NCBI GenBank assembly: GCA_964424715.1
Contig: CAYRJW010000056.1
Location: 1 to 10,958 of the forward strand
Direction of reading: 5' to 3'
DNA: 10,958 nucleotides
DNA from: JAMHZE01 sp964424715
Lineage (GTDB): Bacteria; Pseudomonadota; Alphaproteobacteria; Rickettsiales; UBA8987
This document shows positions 1 through 6,781 of the stretch, one piece after another (the first letter of the stretch is position 1; each line of letters begins with the position of its first letter). The notes beneath the pieces are model-generated. The model saw only the letters and a program-made list of their open reading frames with translations, had not been told where the DNA came from and did not search any database. The translations under genes were made by a program, and so were the position numbers.

Positions 1-863
1 TTAGGCAGGAACCTTGATAATATCGTTGTTATTTCCTGACGCGGATTCTCGATCTTTTCCGCTCTCATAAAATCCAGCACATCCTGTTCCGGTTTTAAAT
101 TTATTTCTATCATGTTACCCGGCTTCCAGTAAGATGATATCTGCAGTATCGCCGGCCCGCTTAAACCACGATGAGTGAACAGGATAGCCTCATCGAATTG
201 TCTTTTATTACATTTAACGGATGCTGGCAAAGATACCCCGGCAAGTTCCCTGACATATTCCAGCATTTTATTCTCGAAGGTAACTGGCACAAGTGCCGCA
301 GATATTTCGGTTATCTTCAATCCAAATTTTTTTGCTATATCATAACCAAAACCTGTGGCACCCATTTTAGGTATAGACTTACCACCGGTCGCTATCACCA
401 GAGATGCGCAATGAAAGCTGCCCTTATCAGTATTTACTTTAAACCCTCGATCATCTTTTGAAACATCCTCTATCCGGGTAGAAAGTTTTATACTAGCTCC
501 ATGATTATTACATTCCGCAAGCAGCATATCTGTTATCTGTTGTGATGGCCCATCACAGAAAAGCTGGCCCAAAGTTTTTTCGTGATAGTCTATACCATAG
601 GCTTCAACCAGTTTAATAAAATCAAATTGGGTATAGCGGCTCAGTGCAGACACACAAAAACGCGGATTCTGCGATAAAAAATTTGCGGGGGATGTATGTA
701 TATTAGTGAAGTTGCATCTCCCACCACCGGATATCCTTATCTTTTCGCCCGCCCTGTCAGCATGATCCAGCAACAGCGTCTTCCTGCCACGCCTTGCGGA
801 CTGCGCAGCACACATCAGCCCTGCGGCACCTGCACCGATTATTATTACATCGTATCTTTCCAT
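1..863 (-). CDS. NAD(P)/FAD-dependent oxidoreductase, HI0933/YhiN (BaiN-like) family, C-terminus cut by window edge
   Basis: Reading leftwards from ATG at 863 gives 287 open residues without a stop, so the gene runs off the left edge; family members are near 390-400 residues, so about 100 are missing. The N-terminus is a Rossmann FAD-binding fold: MERYDVIIIGAGAAGLMCAA with the GxGxxG-type glycines at 10, 12 and 15. It is followed by SGGGRCNFTN (45-54), the signature of the HI0933 family. ATGGKSIPKMGATGFG (158-173) and FTHRGLSGPAILQIS (229-243) are further family blocks in the usual order. The family is cytosolic and flavin-binding; the physiological substrate of most members is unknown, and a bile-acid reductase role (BaiN) should not be assumed here. 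It lies 16 nt behind the iron permease family gene and is probably cotranscribed with it. No clear Shine-Dalgarno precedes the ATG. The family call is firm; the reaction is not known. Confidence 0.93.
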   Translation of the reverse strand, partial: MERYDVIIIGAGAAGLMCAAQSARRGRKTLLLDHADRAGEKIRISGGGRCNFTNIHTSPANFLSQNPRFCVSALSRYTQFDFIKLVEAYGIDYHEKTLGQLFCDGPSQQITDMLLAECNNHGASIKLSTRIEDVSKDDRGFKVNTDKGSFHCASLVIATGGKSIPKMGATGFGYDIAKKFGLKITEISAALVPVTFENKMLEYVRELAGVSLPASVKCNKRQFDEAILFTHRGLSGPAILQISSYWKPGNMIEINLKPEQDVLDFMRAEKIENPRQEITTILSRFLP

Positions 864-879
864 GTCATTTATTAATATT

Positions 880-1308
880 TTAATATATCCCGCTCAGATC
901 AACATCGGGAACATGTGTATCCTGTTCACCTCTGCGCATAAGTTCACGACCCCGTTGCGCTACCTTTTCATAATGCTCACATATTTTCTTCAGCTCACCA
1001 TCGGTAAGCTCCTCAAGATCAAGCAGTGCGGTATGCGCGCCTTCGGTCACACGGATTATCTCATCAAGCTTTATCTGCAACGCCCTTGTATCACGGTTCT
1101 GGGAATTCTGTATCAGGAATACCATCAGGAAAGTGATAACTGTTGTGCCGGTATTTATCACCAACTGCCATGTATCTGAATAACCGAACATCGGCCCGGT
1201 CAGCAGCCAGATCATAACAACGCATAAAGCCATGATGAATGTTACCGGGTTTCCTGCATAACTCGCGGTTTTCTTTGCGAAAACATGGAAAAAAGATTTT
1301 CTCCGCAT
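880..1308 (-). CDS. low-affinity iron permease family protein (small two-helix membrane protein)
   Basis: This 142-residue protein matches the bacterial branch of the low-affinity iron permease family (PF04120-like), judged by recall of the pattern. It has a short basic N-terminus (MRRKSFFHVFAKKTASYAGN), a first hydrophobic helix at about 21-40, and a second at about 49-67. The second runs into the hallmark WQLVINTGTTVITFLMVFLI and then QNSQNRDTRALQIKLDEIIR. The rest (about 70-142) is soluble and charged, probably cytoplasmic. The length is typical. The start is supported by a near-perfect AAAGGAGG at 1317-1324, 8 nt before ATG. The name comes from yeast Fet4; iron transport has rarely been shown for bacterial members, so transport is inferred from the family name only. 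It is the first gene of a probable leftward operon with the YhiN-type oxidoreductase and is divergent from the PEBP gene across a 165-bp AT-rich gap (1309-1473), in which I found no convincing promoter hexamers. Confidence 0.88.
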   Translation of the reverse strand: MRRKSFFHVFAKKTASYAGNPVTFIMALCVVMIWLLTGPMFGYSDTWQLVINTGTTVITFLMVFLIQNSQNRDTRALQIKLDEIIRVTEGAHTALLDLEELTDGELKKICEHYEKVAQRGRELMRRGEQDTHVPDVDLSGIY

Positions 1309-1473
1309 AAAATCAACCTCCTTTAAGATTTGTAATATATGAATATATATACATTAGACTGTCTGTATTAAAATATCTTAAATTTATCCATACCGGCAGA
1401 TATATCTTTCTTAATTGCTTTTTTATGTAAGTTTTGCCAGTTTGATAAATAAAGATCATTCAAGGAGAATAAT

Positions 1474-2064
1474 ATGGTAGCAAGTCTCAAGGTCACTGTC
1501 AGCGGTATAAAGAATGGCCAGCCAATCCCCAAAAAATTCGCCTATTGCATGGCAGATGGCAACGGCGCCAGCCGTAACAGCGAGAATATCCGCCCTGCCA
1601 TAGACTGGGCCGGCGCACCTGAAGGAACAAGATCATATGCCGTTATCGTGGTAGATAAAGATGTTCCAGCCAGTTTTGAAAATGCTAACCGCTCTGATAA
1701 AACACTTCCTGCTGATATGCCGCGCAAAAATTTCTATCACTGGATACTGGTTGATATTCCTTCCAGCCTGAACGGCTTACCGGAAAGCACTACCGGAATC
1801 ACTGAACAGGGTATAAGCGGTATCAATAATTTTGGTTCACAGGGAAAAAATCAAGGCTCCGGCTATGATGGCCCCTGCCCGCCATGGAATGATGAGCGCC
1901 TGCATCATTATAATTTTATTGTCTATGCACTGGATGTTGCATCACTTAACCTTAGCGGCAGATTCACCGGTCAGGATGCTGAAAAAGCCATAGAACAACA
2001 TCTTCTTGCCACTGGCGAGATAGTTGGCACTTACACCACCAACCAGAAAAAGATAAATAACTGA
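1474..2064 (+). CDS. YbhB/YbcL family Raf kinase inhibitor-like protein (PEBP)
   Basis: The 196-residue protein carries the phosphatidylethanolamine-binding protein fold motifs in order. IRPAIDWAGAPEGTRSYAVI (39-58) leads into VVDKDVP (59-65), equivalent to the DxDxP block. FYHWILVDIP (87-96) supplies the pocket histidine H89. GYDGPCPP (130-137) is the GPxPP loop, and HHYNFIVYALD (144-154) is the H-Y-x-F-x-VYALD strand. Together these form the small anion-binding pocket of the family. Bacterial homologues (E. coli YbhB, YbcL) have no settled function. There is no signal peptide, so a cytosolic location is expected. The segment ASFENANRSDKTLPADMPRK (66-85) is longer than in YbhB and resembles the subgroup with an extended loop. 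AAGGAG at 1462-1467 sets the start 6 nt downstream. The glycosylase gene follows after 2 nt, so the two are probably translated together. Confidence 0.93.
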   Translation: MVASLKVTVSGIKNGQPIPKKFAYCMADGNGASRNSENIRPAIDWAGAPEGTRSYAVIVVDKDVPASFENANRSDKTLPADMPRKNFYHWILVDIPSSLNGLPESTTGITEQGISGINNFGSQGKNQGSGYDGPCPPWNDERLHHYNFIVYALDVASLNLSGRFTGQDAEKAIEQHLLATGEIVGTYTTNQKKINN

Positions 2065-2066
2065 TA

Positions 2067-2711
2067 GTGAAAAAACCTGAGAACAAACCGCATTTCTGGA
2101 ATGAAGGCTGCAAATATCTTACAAAGAAAGACCCGGTAATGAAAAAAATAATCTCATCCTATAAAGGTGAAGCACCTTTGCGCAGAGAGAACGGTTTTCA
2201 CACGCTGGTGCGTTCCATAGTCGGCCAGCAGATATCAGTGAAAGCCGCAGACACGGTATGGAACAAACTCTCCCTACTCGCAAGCAAGGGAATGAGGCCG
2301 GAAATAATAATAAAAATAACCGAAGATAATCTACGCACCGCTGGCCTTTCCGGACAAAAAGTAAAATATATTCATAACTGCGCCGAATTTTTTCTGAATG
2401 AAATGAAAGGCCGGATGGACCTTGTAGATGAAGAACATATTCAGGTCGCGGAAAAACTTATAACGATAAAAGGCGTTGGCAAATGGACCGTTGATATGTT
2501 CATGATATTCCATATGCATGCTCCGGATATTTTTCCTATCGCAGATCTGGGAGTGATCAATGCCATCAAAAAACATTATAATGTAACTGCAAAAGATAAA
2601 AGATCACTTGAGAACAAAATAATAAAAATATCAGAAACCTGGAAACCTTACCGGTCGATTGCAACCTGGTATCTCTGGCGCAGTATGGATCCGGTGGCAC
2701 TGGAATATTAA
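2067..2711 (+). CDS. DNA-3-methyladenine glycosylase II (AlkA-type, HhH-GPD superfamily)
   Basis: This base-excision repair enzyme removes alkylated purines such as 3-methyladenine from DNA. The 214-residue protein is a compact HhH-GPD domain without the N-terminal beta domain of E. coli AlkA (282 residues). It has IVGQQIS (51-57), the helix-hairpin-helix TIKGVGKWTVDMFMIF (133-148), the catalytic aspartate D160 in FPIADLGV, and the closing family block WKPYRSIATWYLWR (192-205). The Fe-S cluster cysteines of MutY/Nth are absent, as expected for the AlkA branch. The start is GTG at 2067, two bases after the PEBP TGA, with no clear Shine-Dalgarno. Translation probably depends on ribosomes arriving from the PEBP gene. 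An internal ATG (M25) exists but would remove the family's N-terminal WNEGCKYLTKKDP segment, so GTG is preferred. The gene converges tightly (6 nt between stops) with the desaturase gene. Confidence 0.92.
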   Translation: MKKPENKPHFWNEGCKYLTKKDPVMKKIISSYKGEAPLRRENGFHTLVRSIVGQQISVKAADTVWNKLSLLASKGMRPEIIIKITEDNLRTAGLSGQKVKYIHNCAEFFLNEMKGRMDLVDEEHIQVAEKLITIKGVGKWTVDMFMIFHMHAPDIFPIADLGVINAIKKHYNVTAKDKRSLENKIIKISETWKPYRSIATWYLWRSMDPVALEY

Positions 2712-2717
2712 TTTAAA

Positions 2718-3620
2718 TCAAACCATGTTAGGTCCGTTAAGCTGCATAAGCATGCTTCTGGCCAAGGTTTCATTGTTGAATCTACATCCATAGTGTTCAG
2801 TCTCATAAGGCAAAAACACCCATGGAATATCTGGCCGCGAATGATGAATACCATGATAATTCCCGTTCAGCAGCATCATGGAAACTAATCTGGCCGCCCT
2901 CACCTGCTTCCCCGGCACTGAATTATCGGCAGGGGTTCCATAATGGAAAACATTATCCATGAATGATATGGACACCGCCCGCAGAATAATGATAGCAAAA
3001 AATACCGGCCAGAATTTTCCAAACATCATCAGTGATGAAATAAAAAATATGACCGACAAACAAATATCGATCTCAAGTTTTTTTATCCTGTCTTTTTTAT
3101 AAAAATAATTTTCCATTTTATCCTGCAACTCCTCGCTATAGCCATCATGCACCGCTGCTATCCTGAACACCCTGTCTTTTTTGAAAAAAGCCATTATCAG
3201 GCTTCCCAGTACTTCAGTAAAATATATCCCGAAGAATATCTTGAAATAATATTTTGCCTTTACGAACCTGCCTGAATCTTTTTTATAAAATTCCGATTCC
3301 CATTTCCTGTTCAGCCCGTGATGCATTATATGCCCAAAACTAAGCACAAAAAATGAGGCCCCAAACATAACCGATAGCGCCCTGCCCATCAATTCATTTA
3401 CTTTATTATTGGAATTAAGATTATGGTGTATCGCCTCATGTATGAGGAACCACATCGTATTATTCAGCGGCACCAGCAGCAATATACTTAAGCCCCAACG
3501 CGTATCCTGCGACAGCAGATAGACCGGCAACCAGAAGAACTGGAACAGGTTCACCATGATGATGAACGAAAAAAGACAGATATTTATCTTATCGGTTATA
3601 GCATATCTTATTCTTTGCAT
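2718..3620 (-). CDS. membrane fatty acid desaturase family protein (three histidine boxes)
   Basis: The 300-residue integral membrane protein has the di-iron histidine boxes of the PF00487-type desaturase/hydroxylase superfamily: HEAIHH (61-66), HIMHH (97-101) and HGIHH (256-260), plus a histidine in DNVFHYGTP (222-230) before the last box. Hydrophobic stretches lie at about 15-35, 44-60, 83-97, 128-146, 186-201 and 204-220, giving the usual helix pairs with the boxes on the cytosolic face. The substrate (acyl lipid, carotenoid or other) cannot be read from the sequence; the nearest remembered pattern is a short bacterial desaturase of about 300 residues. The start is ATG at 3620, with no strong Shine-Dalgarno. 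It is transcribed away from the exported-protein gene, separated by a 209-bp AT-rich gap (3621-3829). No electron-transfer partner gene is adjacent. Confidence 0.88.
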   Translation of the reverse strand: MQRIRYAITDKINICLFSFIIMVNLFQFFWLPVYLLSQDTRWGLSILLLVPLNNTMWFLIHEAIHHNLNSNNKVNELMGRALSVMFGASFFVLSFGHIMHHGLNRKWESEFYKKDSGRFVKAKYYFKIFFGIYFTEVLGSLIMAFFKKDRVFRIAAVHDGYSEELQDKMENYFYKKDRIKKLEIDICLSVIFFISSLMMFGKFWPVFFAIIILRAVSISFMDNVFHYGTPADNSVPGKQVRAARLVSMMLLNGNYHGIHHSRPDIPWVFLPYETEHYGCRFNNETLARSMLMQLNGPNMV

Positions 3621-3788
3621 GACACATTAGAAATTCAGTTAGCTTAAGCCAATATGCCTGTGCCGAGCTAAAAATGCGATCAAGAGATAAACAGGATTTT
3701 ATAAAAAAACCGTTAATGAAAAATATTTATAAGATCTTTATATATTTCGCTAAAGTCACTGACTGCAAATTTATCCGCAGGAATATAG

Positions 3789-3794
3789 TATAAT
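3789..3794 (+). promoter_or_regulatory. candidate -10 box for the small exported-protein gene
   Basis: A perfect TATAAT lies 35 nt before the ATG at 3830, in a 209-bp AT-rich divergent gap. No good -35 hexamer is found at 16-18 bp upstream (the best windows read GCAAAT/CAAATT) and there is no TG extension. It may depend on an activator or another sigma factor, or be a chance match in AT-rich DNA. Confidence 0.3.
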
Positions 3795-3829
3795 GATAGT
3801 TACTTAAACCTCCAAAAACACGAGGCCCC

Positions 3830-4318
3830 ATGAACCGTCCTAATTACCTTCCGATAGTCTGCATCCTGATGATAATGGTGAGTTTCGCATTCATTTCATA
3901 TTCCAACGCTGATAGCGAGACCAACATCAACGCCACCACTACCGAAACCAACACCCCGCCGGATATCACCACCAATCCCGCAAGCATCGCCGAATGGAGC
4001 AACGAGAATACTTACTGGCGCAATAATTATAATTCCCGCCCATATTATATACATGGCACCGGCTACACTGATTATGAACCCGCTTACCAATATGGGGTAG
4101 ATGCCTATAATCAATATCCCGATAAAGCCTTTGATGATTTCGATAGCGAGCAGCTTCAGCAGGGCTGGAACGAGCGCCGCGGCTCCTCAACGCTGGACTG
4201 GAGCCACGCCCGCGATGCCATGCGTGATGCCTATAACCGCATTCATAATAACATCACTCCCAATTCAGGAACGAACTCTACAAGGTTAGATGCCGGAACT
4301 TCCAGCGACAAGAAATAA
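3830..4318 (+). CDS. small exported protein of unknown function, conserved YWR...RPY/YRYG-type domain
   Basis: The 162-residue protein begins with a signal peptide: MNRPNYLP, a hydrophobic core at about 9-23 (IVCILMIMVSFAFIS), and a probable cleavage near YSNADS at 24-29. A Thr/Asn-rich low-complexity linker follows (about 30-52: NINATTTETNTPPDITTNPA). The remaining domain has YWRNNYNSRPYY (62-73), YTDYEPAYQYGVDAYNQYP (79-97), FDDFDSEQLQQGW (101-113) and STLDWSHARDAMRDAYNRI (120-138). From memory this order (W-x-NY-x-RPY, YxDYxPAYxYG, W..rGxSxLxW..A..A.RDAW.R) is a recurrent but uncharacterised domain of proteobacterial envelope or stress-associated proteins, often beside DUF2382 or CsbD-like proteins; no function is known to me. 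GAGG at 3822-3825 precedes the ATG by 4 nt. The gene appears monocistronic. Confidence 0.8.
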   Translation: MNRPNYLPIVCILMIMVSFAFISYSNADSETNINATTTETNTPPDITTNPASIAEWSNENTYWRNNYNSRPYYIHGTGYTDYEPAYQYGVDAYNQYPDKAFDDFDSEQLQQGWNERRGSSTLDWSHARDAMRDAYNRIHNNITPNSGTNSTRLDAGTSSDKK

Positions 4319-4350
4319 TATCTATAAATATGTCTTCAGAACATCAATTG

Positions 4351-4379
4351 TTGGTAAATATAATTATCTAGCCTATATT
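4351..4379 (+). promoter_or_regulatory. candidate sigma70-type promoter for the M3 oligopeptidase gene
   Basis: TTGGTA (4351-4356, four of six matches to TTGACA) is separated by exactly 17 bp from TATATT (4374-4379, five of six matches to TATAAT). Transcription would start near 4386, leaving about 20 nt of leader before ATG 4407. The surrounding DNA is very AT-rich, so chance matches are easy. Confidence 0.4.
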
Positions 4380-4406
4380 ATATATTATCACAATTAAGCG
4401 CTTCAC

Positions 4407-6449
4407 ATGAAAGACCTGAAAAACAACCCTCTGCTACAGCCTTCTTCATACCGCAATAATGTTCCTGCATTCGACAAAGTGCAGACCGGGCATTTCCTGC
4501 CAGCTCTGGATTCCGCCATTGAAACGGCGCGCAATGAGCTTGAGGAAATAAAAAATGTTAAGAACCCCGATTTCCATAATGTAATAGAAGCCCTGGAAAG
4601 AAGCGGCCGGCAGCTTGATCTTGTCGCTGGTGTGTTCTTCCATTTCGATAGCGCCAACAACACTGATTCCCTGCAGGAGATCGCTTTGGATTTCAAAACA
4701 AAACTTACTAAGCACGAAAGTGATGTAGCGCTGGATGCAAAATTATTCGCGCAGGTAAAAGCCGTTCACGACCAAAAAGGGAAATTTGATCTATCAGACG
4801 AACAAAAATTACTGCTCGATGATATCTATAAATCATTCGTGAGGAATGGAGCCTTATTGGATAGCGAAAAAAAAGATGAACTACGAAAAAACGATGAAAA
4901 ACGCGCCGAGATACAGAACAAATATAGCCAGAACATCCTCGCCGAAACCAATGCTTTTGAACTTTATCTGGATGATATAAAACAACTCTCCGGCCTGCCG
5001 GAAGGCGCAATAGCAGCCGCAAGTGAAGCCGCAAAGGAAAGCGGCCATGAAGGCAAATTCCTATTCACCCTCCACGCACCAAGCCTCATTCCGGTACTCA
5101 CCTACGCTGATGACCGGAGCTTACGCGAAAAGATATGGCGCGCTTTCAGCACCAGATGCAAAAGCGGCATTTACGATAACCAGTCCAATGTGCTGGAAAT
5201 AATAAAGCTCCGCAACCAGCGCGCAAAATTACTCGGCTATGAGACCCACGCAGATTATGTGTTCGAGGAACGCATGGCAAAAAAGAAAGAAACCGTTTTA
5301 AAACTTCTCGACGAATACAGCAAAACCGTAAAAGAAGCCGCACTGAAAGAACATGAGGAACTCAAAAAATATGTAAAAAGCATCGGCGGGCCGGAAGATA
5401 TAAAACACTGGGATATCCCCTATTACGCCGAGAAGATGAAAGAAAATATCTATGGTTTCGATAGCGAGGAACTCCGCCCTTATTTCCAGTTTGAAAAAGT
5501 ACGTCAGGGCGCATTCGATGTCGCCTCAAAACTTTATGATATTCGTTTTGAGAAAGTAAATGATTATCCCCTCTACCACGAAGATGTGGAAACTTTTGAT
5601 GTATATGATAACGCCACCGGTGAACTCGTCGGCATTTTCTACACCGATTATTTCCCGCGCAAGACCAAGCAGGGCGGCGCGTGGATGAATGATTACGTAA
5701 AGCAGGACCGCGACGAAAGAGGCAAGCGCAAACCCCCGGTCATCGGCAATCACGGTAACTTCACCAAACCAACTGAAGGCAAACCCTCGCTGCTTTCACT
5801 GAACGAGGTACTGACATTATTCCACGAATTCGGCCACGGCCTGCACGGGCTTCTTTCTGATACAAAATACCGCTCCCACGCCGGCACCAGTGTAAAATGG
5901 GATTTTGTCGAACTGCCATCGCAGATAATGGAGAACTGGGTGAAGGAAAAAGAAGTGCTCAATATTTTTGCAAAACATTACCAGACCGGCGAGACCATGC
6001 CGGAAACATTAATAGAAAAAACCCGCGCCTCCGAAAATTTCCGCGCTGCAACCGGTTTCCTGCGTCAGGTGCAACTTTCCAAACTCGATATGATGTGGCA
6101 CATGGCTGAGCCTTCTGACATTGAAAATGTTGAAGCATTTGAATATCAGGTCTGCAAGGATTTTTACATATTACCACCTGAAGGCAGCCTCACCTCGCCA
6201 TCCTTCTCACATATTTTTGATGGCGGCTATTCCGCCGGTTATTACAGCTACAAATGGGCCGAGATACTCGATGCTGATGCCTTCGAAGCCTTCAAGGAGA
6301 ACGGCCTGTTCCACCCGGAGACCGCTAGAAAATTCCGCGAACTCCTGAAAAGCGGCGGCTCACAAGATCCCGAACAATTATACCTTACCTTCCGCGGCCG
6401 CCATCCTGACCCTAACGCATTACTCCGCCGCAAAGGACTGCTGAACTAA
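4407..6449 (+). CDS. M3 family zinc oligopeptidase (oligopeptidase A / peptidyl-dipeptidase Dcp type)
   Basis: This 680-residue cytosolic metallopeptidase should degrade short peptides; the length equals that of E. coli OpdA (680) and Dcp (681). The zinc site is LTLFHEFGHGLHG with H473, catalytic E474 and H477, and the third ligand E502 in WDFVELPSQIMENW (498-511). The C-terminal substrate-binding block SFSHIFDGGYSAGYYSYKWA, with H602 and Y608, is intact. Upstream family blocks include LPEGAIAAA, PSLIPVLTYADDRSLRE, HWDIPYYAEK, ELRPYFQFEKV and RKTKQGGAWMNDYV. The C-terminal blocks resemble OpdA (PrlC), while DFVELPSQ is more like Dcp, so I do not choose a symbol. No signal peptide is present. 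The start at ATG 4407 has no recognisable Shine-Dalgarno, but it gives the family's usual N-terminus (NPLLQPSSYRNNVPAFDKV). The gene is followed by tRNA-Val with no evident terminator between. Confidence 0.95.
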   Translation: MKDLKNNPLLQPSSYRNNVPAFDKVQTGHFLPALDSAIETARNELEEIKNVKNPDFHNVIEALERSGRQLDLVAGVFFHFDSANNTDSLQEIALDFKTKLTKHESDVALDAKLFAQVKAVHDQKGKFDLSDEQKLLLDDIYKSFVRNGALLDSEKKDELRKNDEKRAEIQNKYSQNILAETNAFELYLDDIKQLSGLPEGAIAAASEAAKESGHEGKFLFTLHAPSLIPVLTYADDRSLREKIWRAFSTRCKSGIYDNQSNVLEIIKLRNQRAKLLGYETHADYVFEERMAKKKETVLKLLDEYSKTVKEAALKEHEELKKYVKSIGGPEDIKHWDIPYYAEKMKENIYGFDSEELRPYFQFEKVRQGAFDVASKLYDIRFEKVNDYPLYHEDVETFDVYDNATGELVGIFYTDYFPRKTKQGGAWMNDYVKQDRDERGKRKPPVIGNHGNFTKPTEGKPSLLSLNEVLTLFHEFGHGLHGLLSDTKYRSHAGTSVKWDFVELPSQIMENWVKEKEVLNIFAKHYQTGETMPETLIEKTRASENFRAATGFLRQVQLSKLDMMWHMAEPSDIENVEAFEYQVCKDFYILPPEGSLTSPSFSHIFDGGYSAGYYSYKWAEILDADAFEAFKENGLFHPETARKFRELLKSGGSQDPEQLYLTFRGRHPDPNALLRRKGLLN

Positions 6450-6515
6450 AAAATATAATTTCATCTCTAAATACAATAAGTTAAACCCACTAAAAATCAG
6501 CGGAAATAAACCCAT

Positions 6516-6543
6516 TTGACATTTCCCTAAAAACCTCTAAAAC
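6516..6543 (+). promoter_or_regulatory. promoter of tRNA-Val
   Basis: A perfect -35 TTGACA (6516-6521) is followed after 16 bp by TAAAAC (6538-6543, four of six matches to TATAAT). The tRNA begins 16 nt further on, a normal distance for a tRNA leader. The -10 is weak but the perfect -35 in this position is persuasive. Confidence 0.5.
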
Positions 6544-6559
6544 CCAATTCCCTAAGTTA

Positions 6560-6636
6560 GGGCGGCTAGCTCAGTTGGTTAGAGCATCTGGTTTACACCC
6601 AGAGGGTCGGGGGTTCGAGTCCCTCGCCGCCCACCA
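6560..6636 (+). tRNA. tRNA-Val(UAC)
   Basis: The 77-nt sequence folds as a complete cloverleaf. The acceptor arm GGGCGGC (6560-6566) pairs perfectly with GCCGCCC (6626-6632), followed by discriminator A and an encoded CCA (6634-6636). The D arm is GCTC/GAGC. The anticodon stem TCTGG/CCAGA encloses the loop TTTACAC (6592-6598), giving anticodon TAC at 6594-6596, which reads valine GUN codons. The T arm GGGGG/CCCTC has one G-U pair and loop TTCGAGT. The leftward accessory genes begin immediately downstream, which makes this tRNA 3' end the probable attachment site of the element on the right. Confidence 0.97.
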
Positions 6637-6657
6637 GTTTCAAGAGGTCTGATATTT

Positions 6658-6678
6658 CCTGTGCTACACCTGTGCTAC
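6658..6678. repeat. direct repeat pair CCTGTGCTAC, candidate recombinase arm site
   Basis: CCTGTGCTAC occurs at 6658-6667 and again at 6669-6678, an 11-bp period, starting 22 bp after the tRNA CCA. It is framed by a 7-bp inverted repeat, CTGATAT (6649-6655) and ATATCAG (6687-6693). Short direct repeats close to a tRNA attachment core are typical of arm-type binding sites of tyrosine recombinases; that role is inference. The repeats lie in a 145-bp non-coding stretch (6637-6781). Confidence 0.45.
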
Positions 6679-6748
6679 GGTAAAAGATATCAGGAAGACT
6701 TCATATTGCCAGGCAAGTTCTTTTAAATGTCAACTTTTCATCTATTCA

Positions 6749-6766
6749 GGTTTATCTCAATAAACC
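6749..6766. terminator. small hairpin after the zinc-ribbon gene, possible weak terminator
   Basis: GGTTTAT (6749-6755) and ATAAACC (6760-6766) form a perfect 7-bp stem with a CTCA loop, 15 nt beyond the stop of the leftward 203-residue gene. It is placed where a terminator for the leftward operon would be expected, before it runs antisense into the tRNA. There is no T-run after the stem on either strand, so any intrinsic termination would be weak. Confidence 0.3.
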
Positions 6767-6781
6767 ACTTTCCCCAAGCAC

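Noticed and set aside
171..461. Open rightward frame inside the YhiN-type oxidoreductase gene
   Set aside because: It lies wholly antisense to a strongly recognisable flavoprotein, has no motif or ribosome site, and its composition is that of a shadow frame.
1..863. Assigning the bile-acid reductase name BaiN
   Set aside because: The sequence supports only the HI0933/YhiN family; substrate specificity is not visible and the host context does not suggest bile acids.
862..1179. Rightward 105-residue frame opposite the iron permease gene
   Set aside because: Antisense to a family-matched gene with a near-perfect Shine-Dalgarno; hydrophobic stretches are the mirror of the coding strand.
6749..6766. 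Strong intrinsic terminator
   Set aside because: The stem is only 7 bp, AT-rich and lacks a following T-run on either strand; kept only as a weak candidate.
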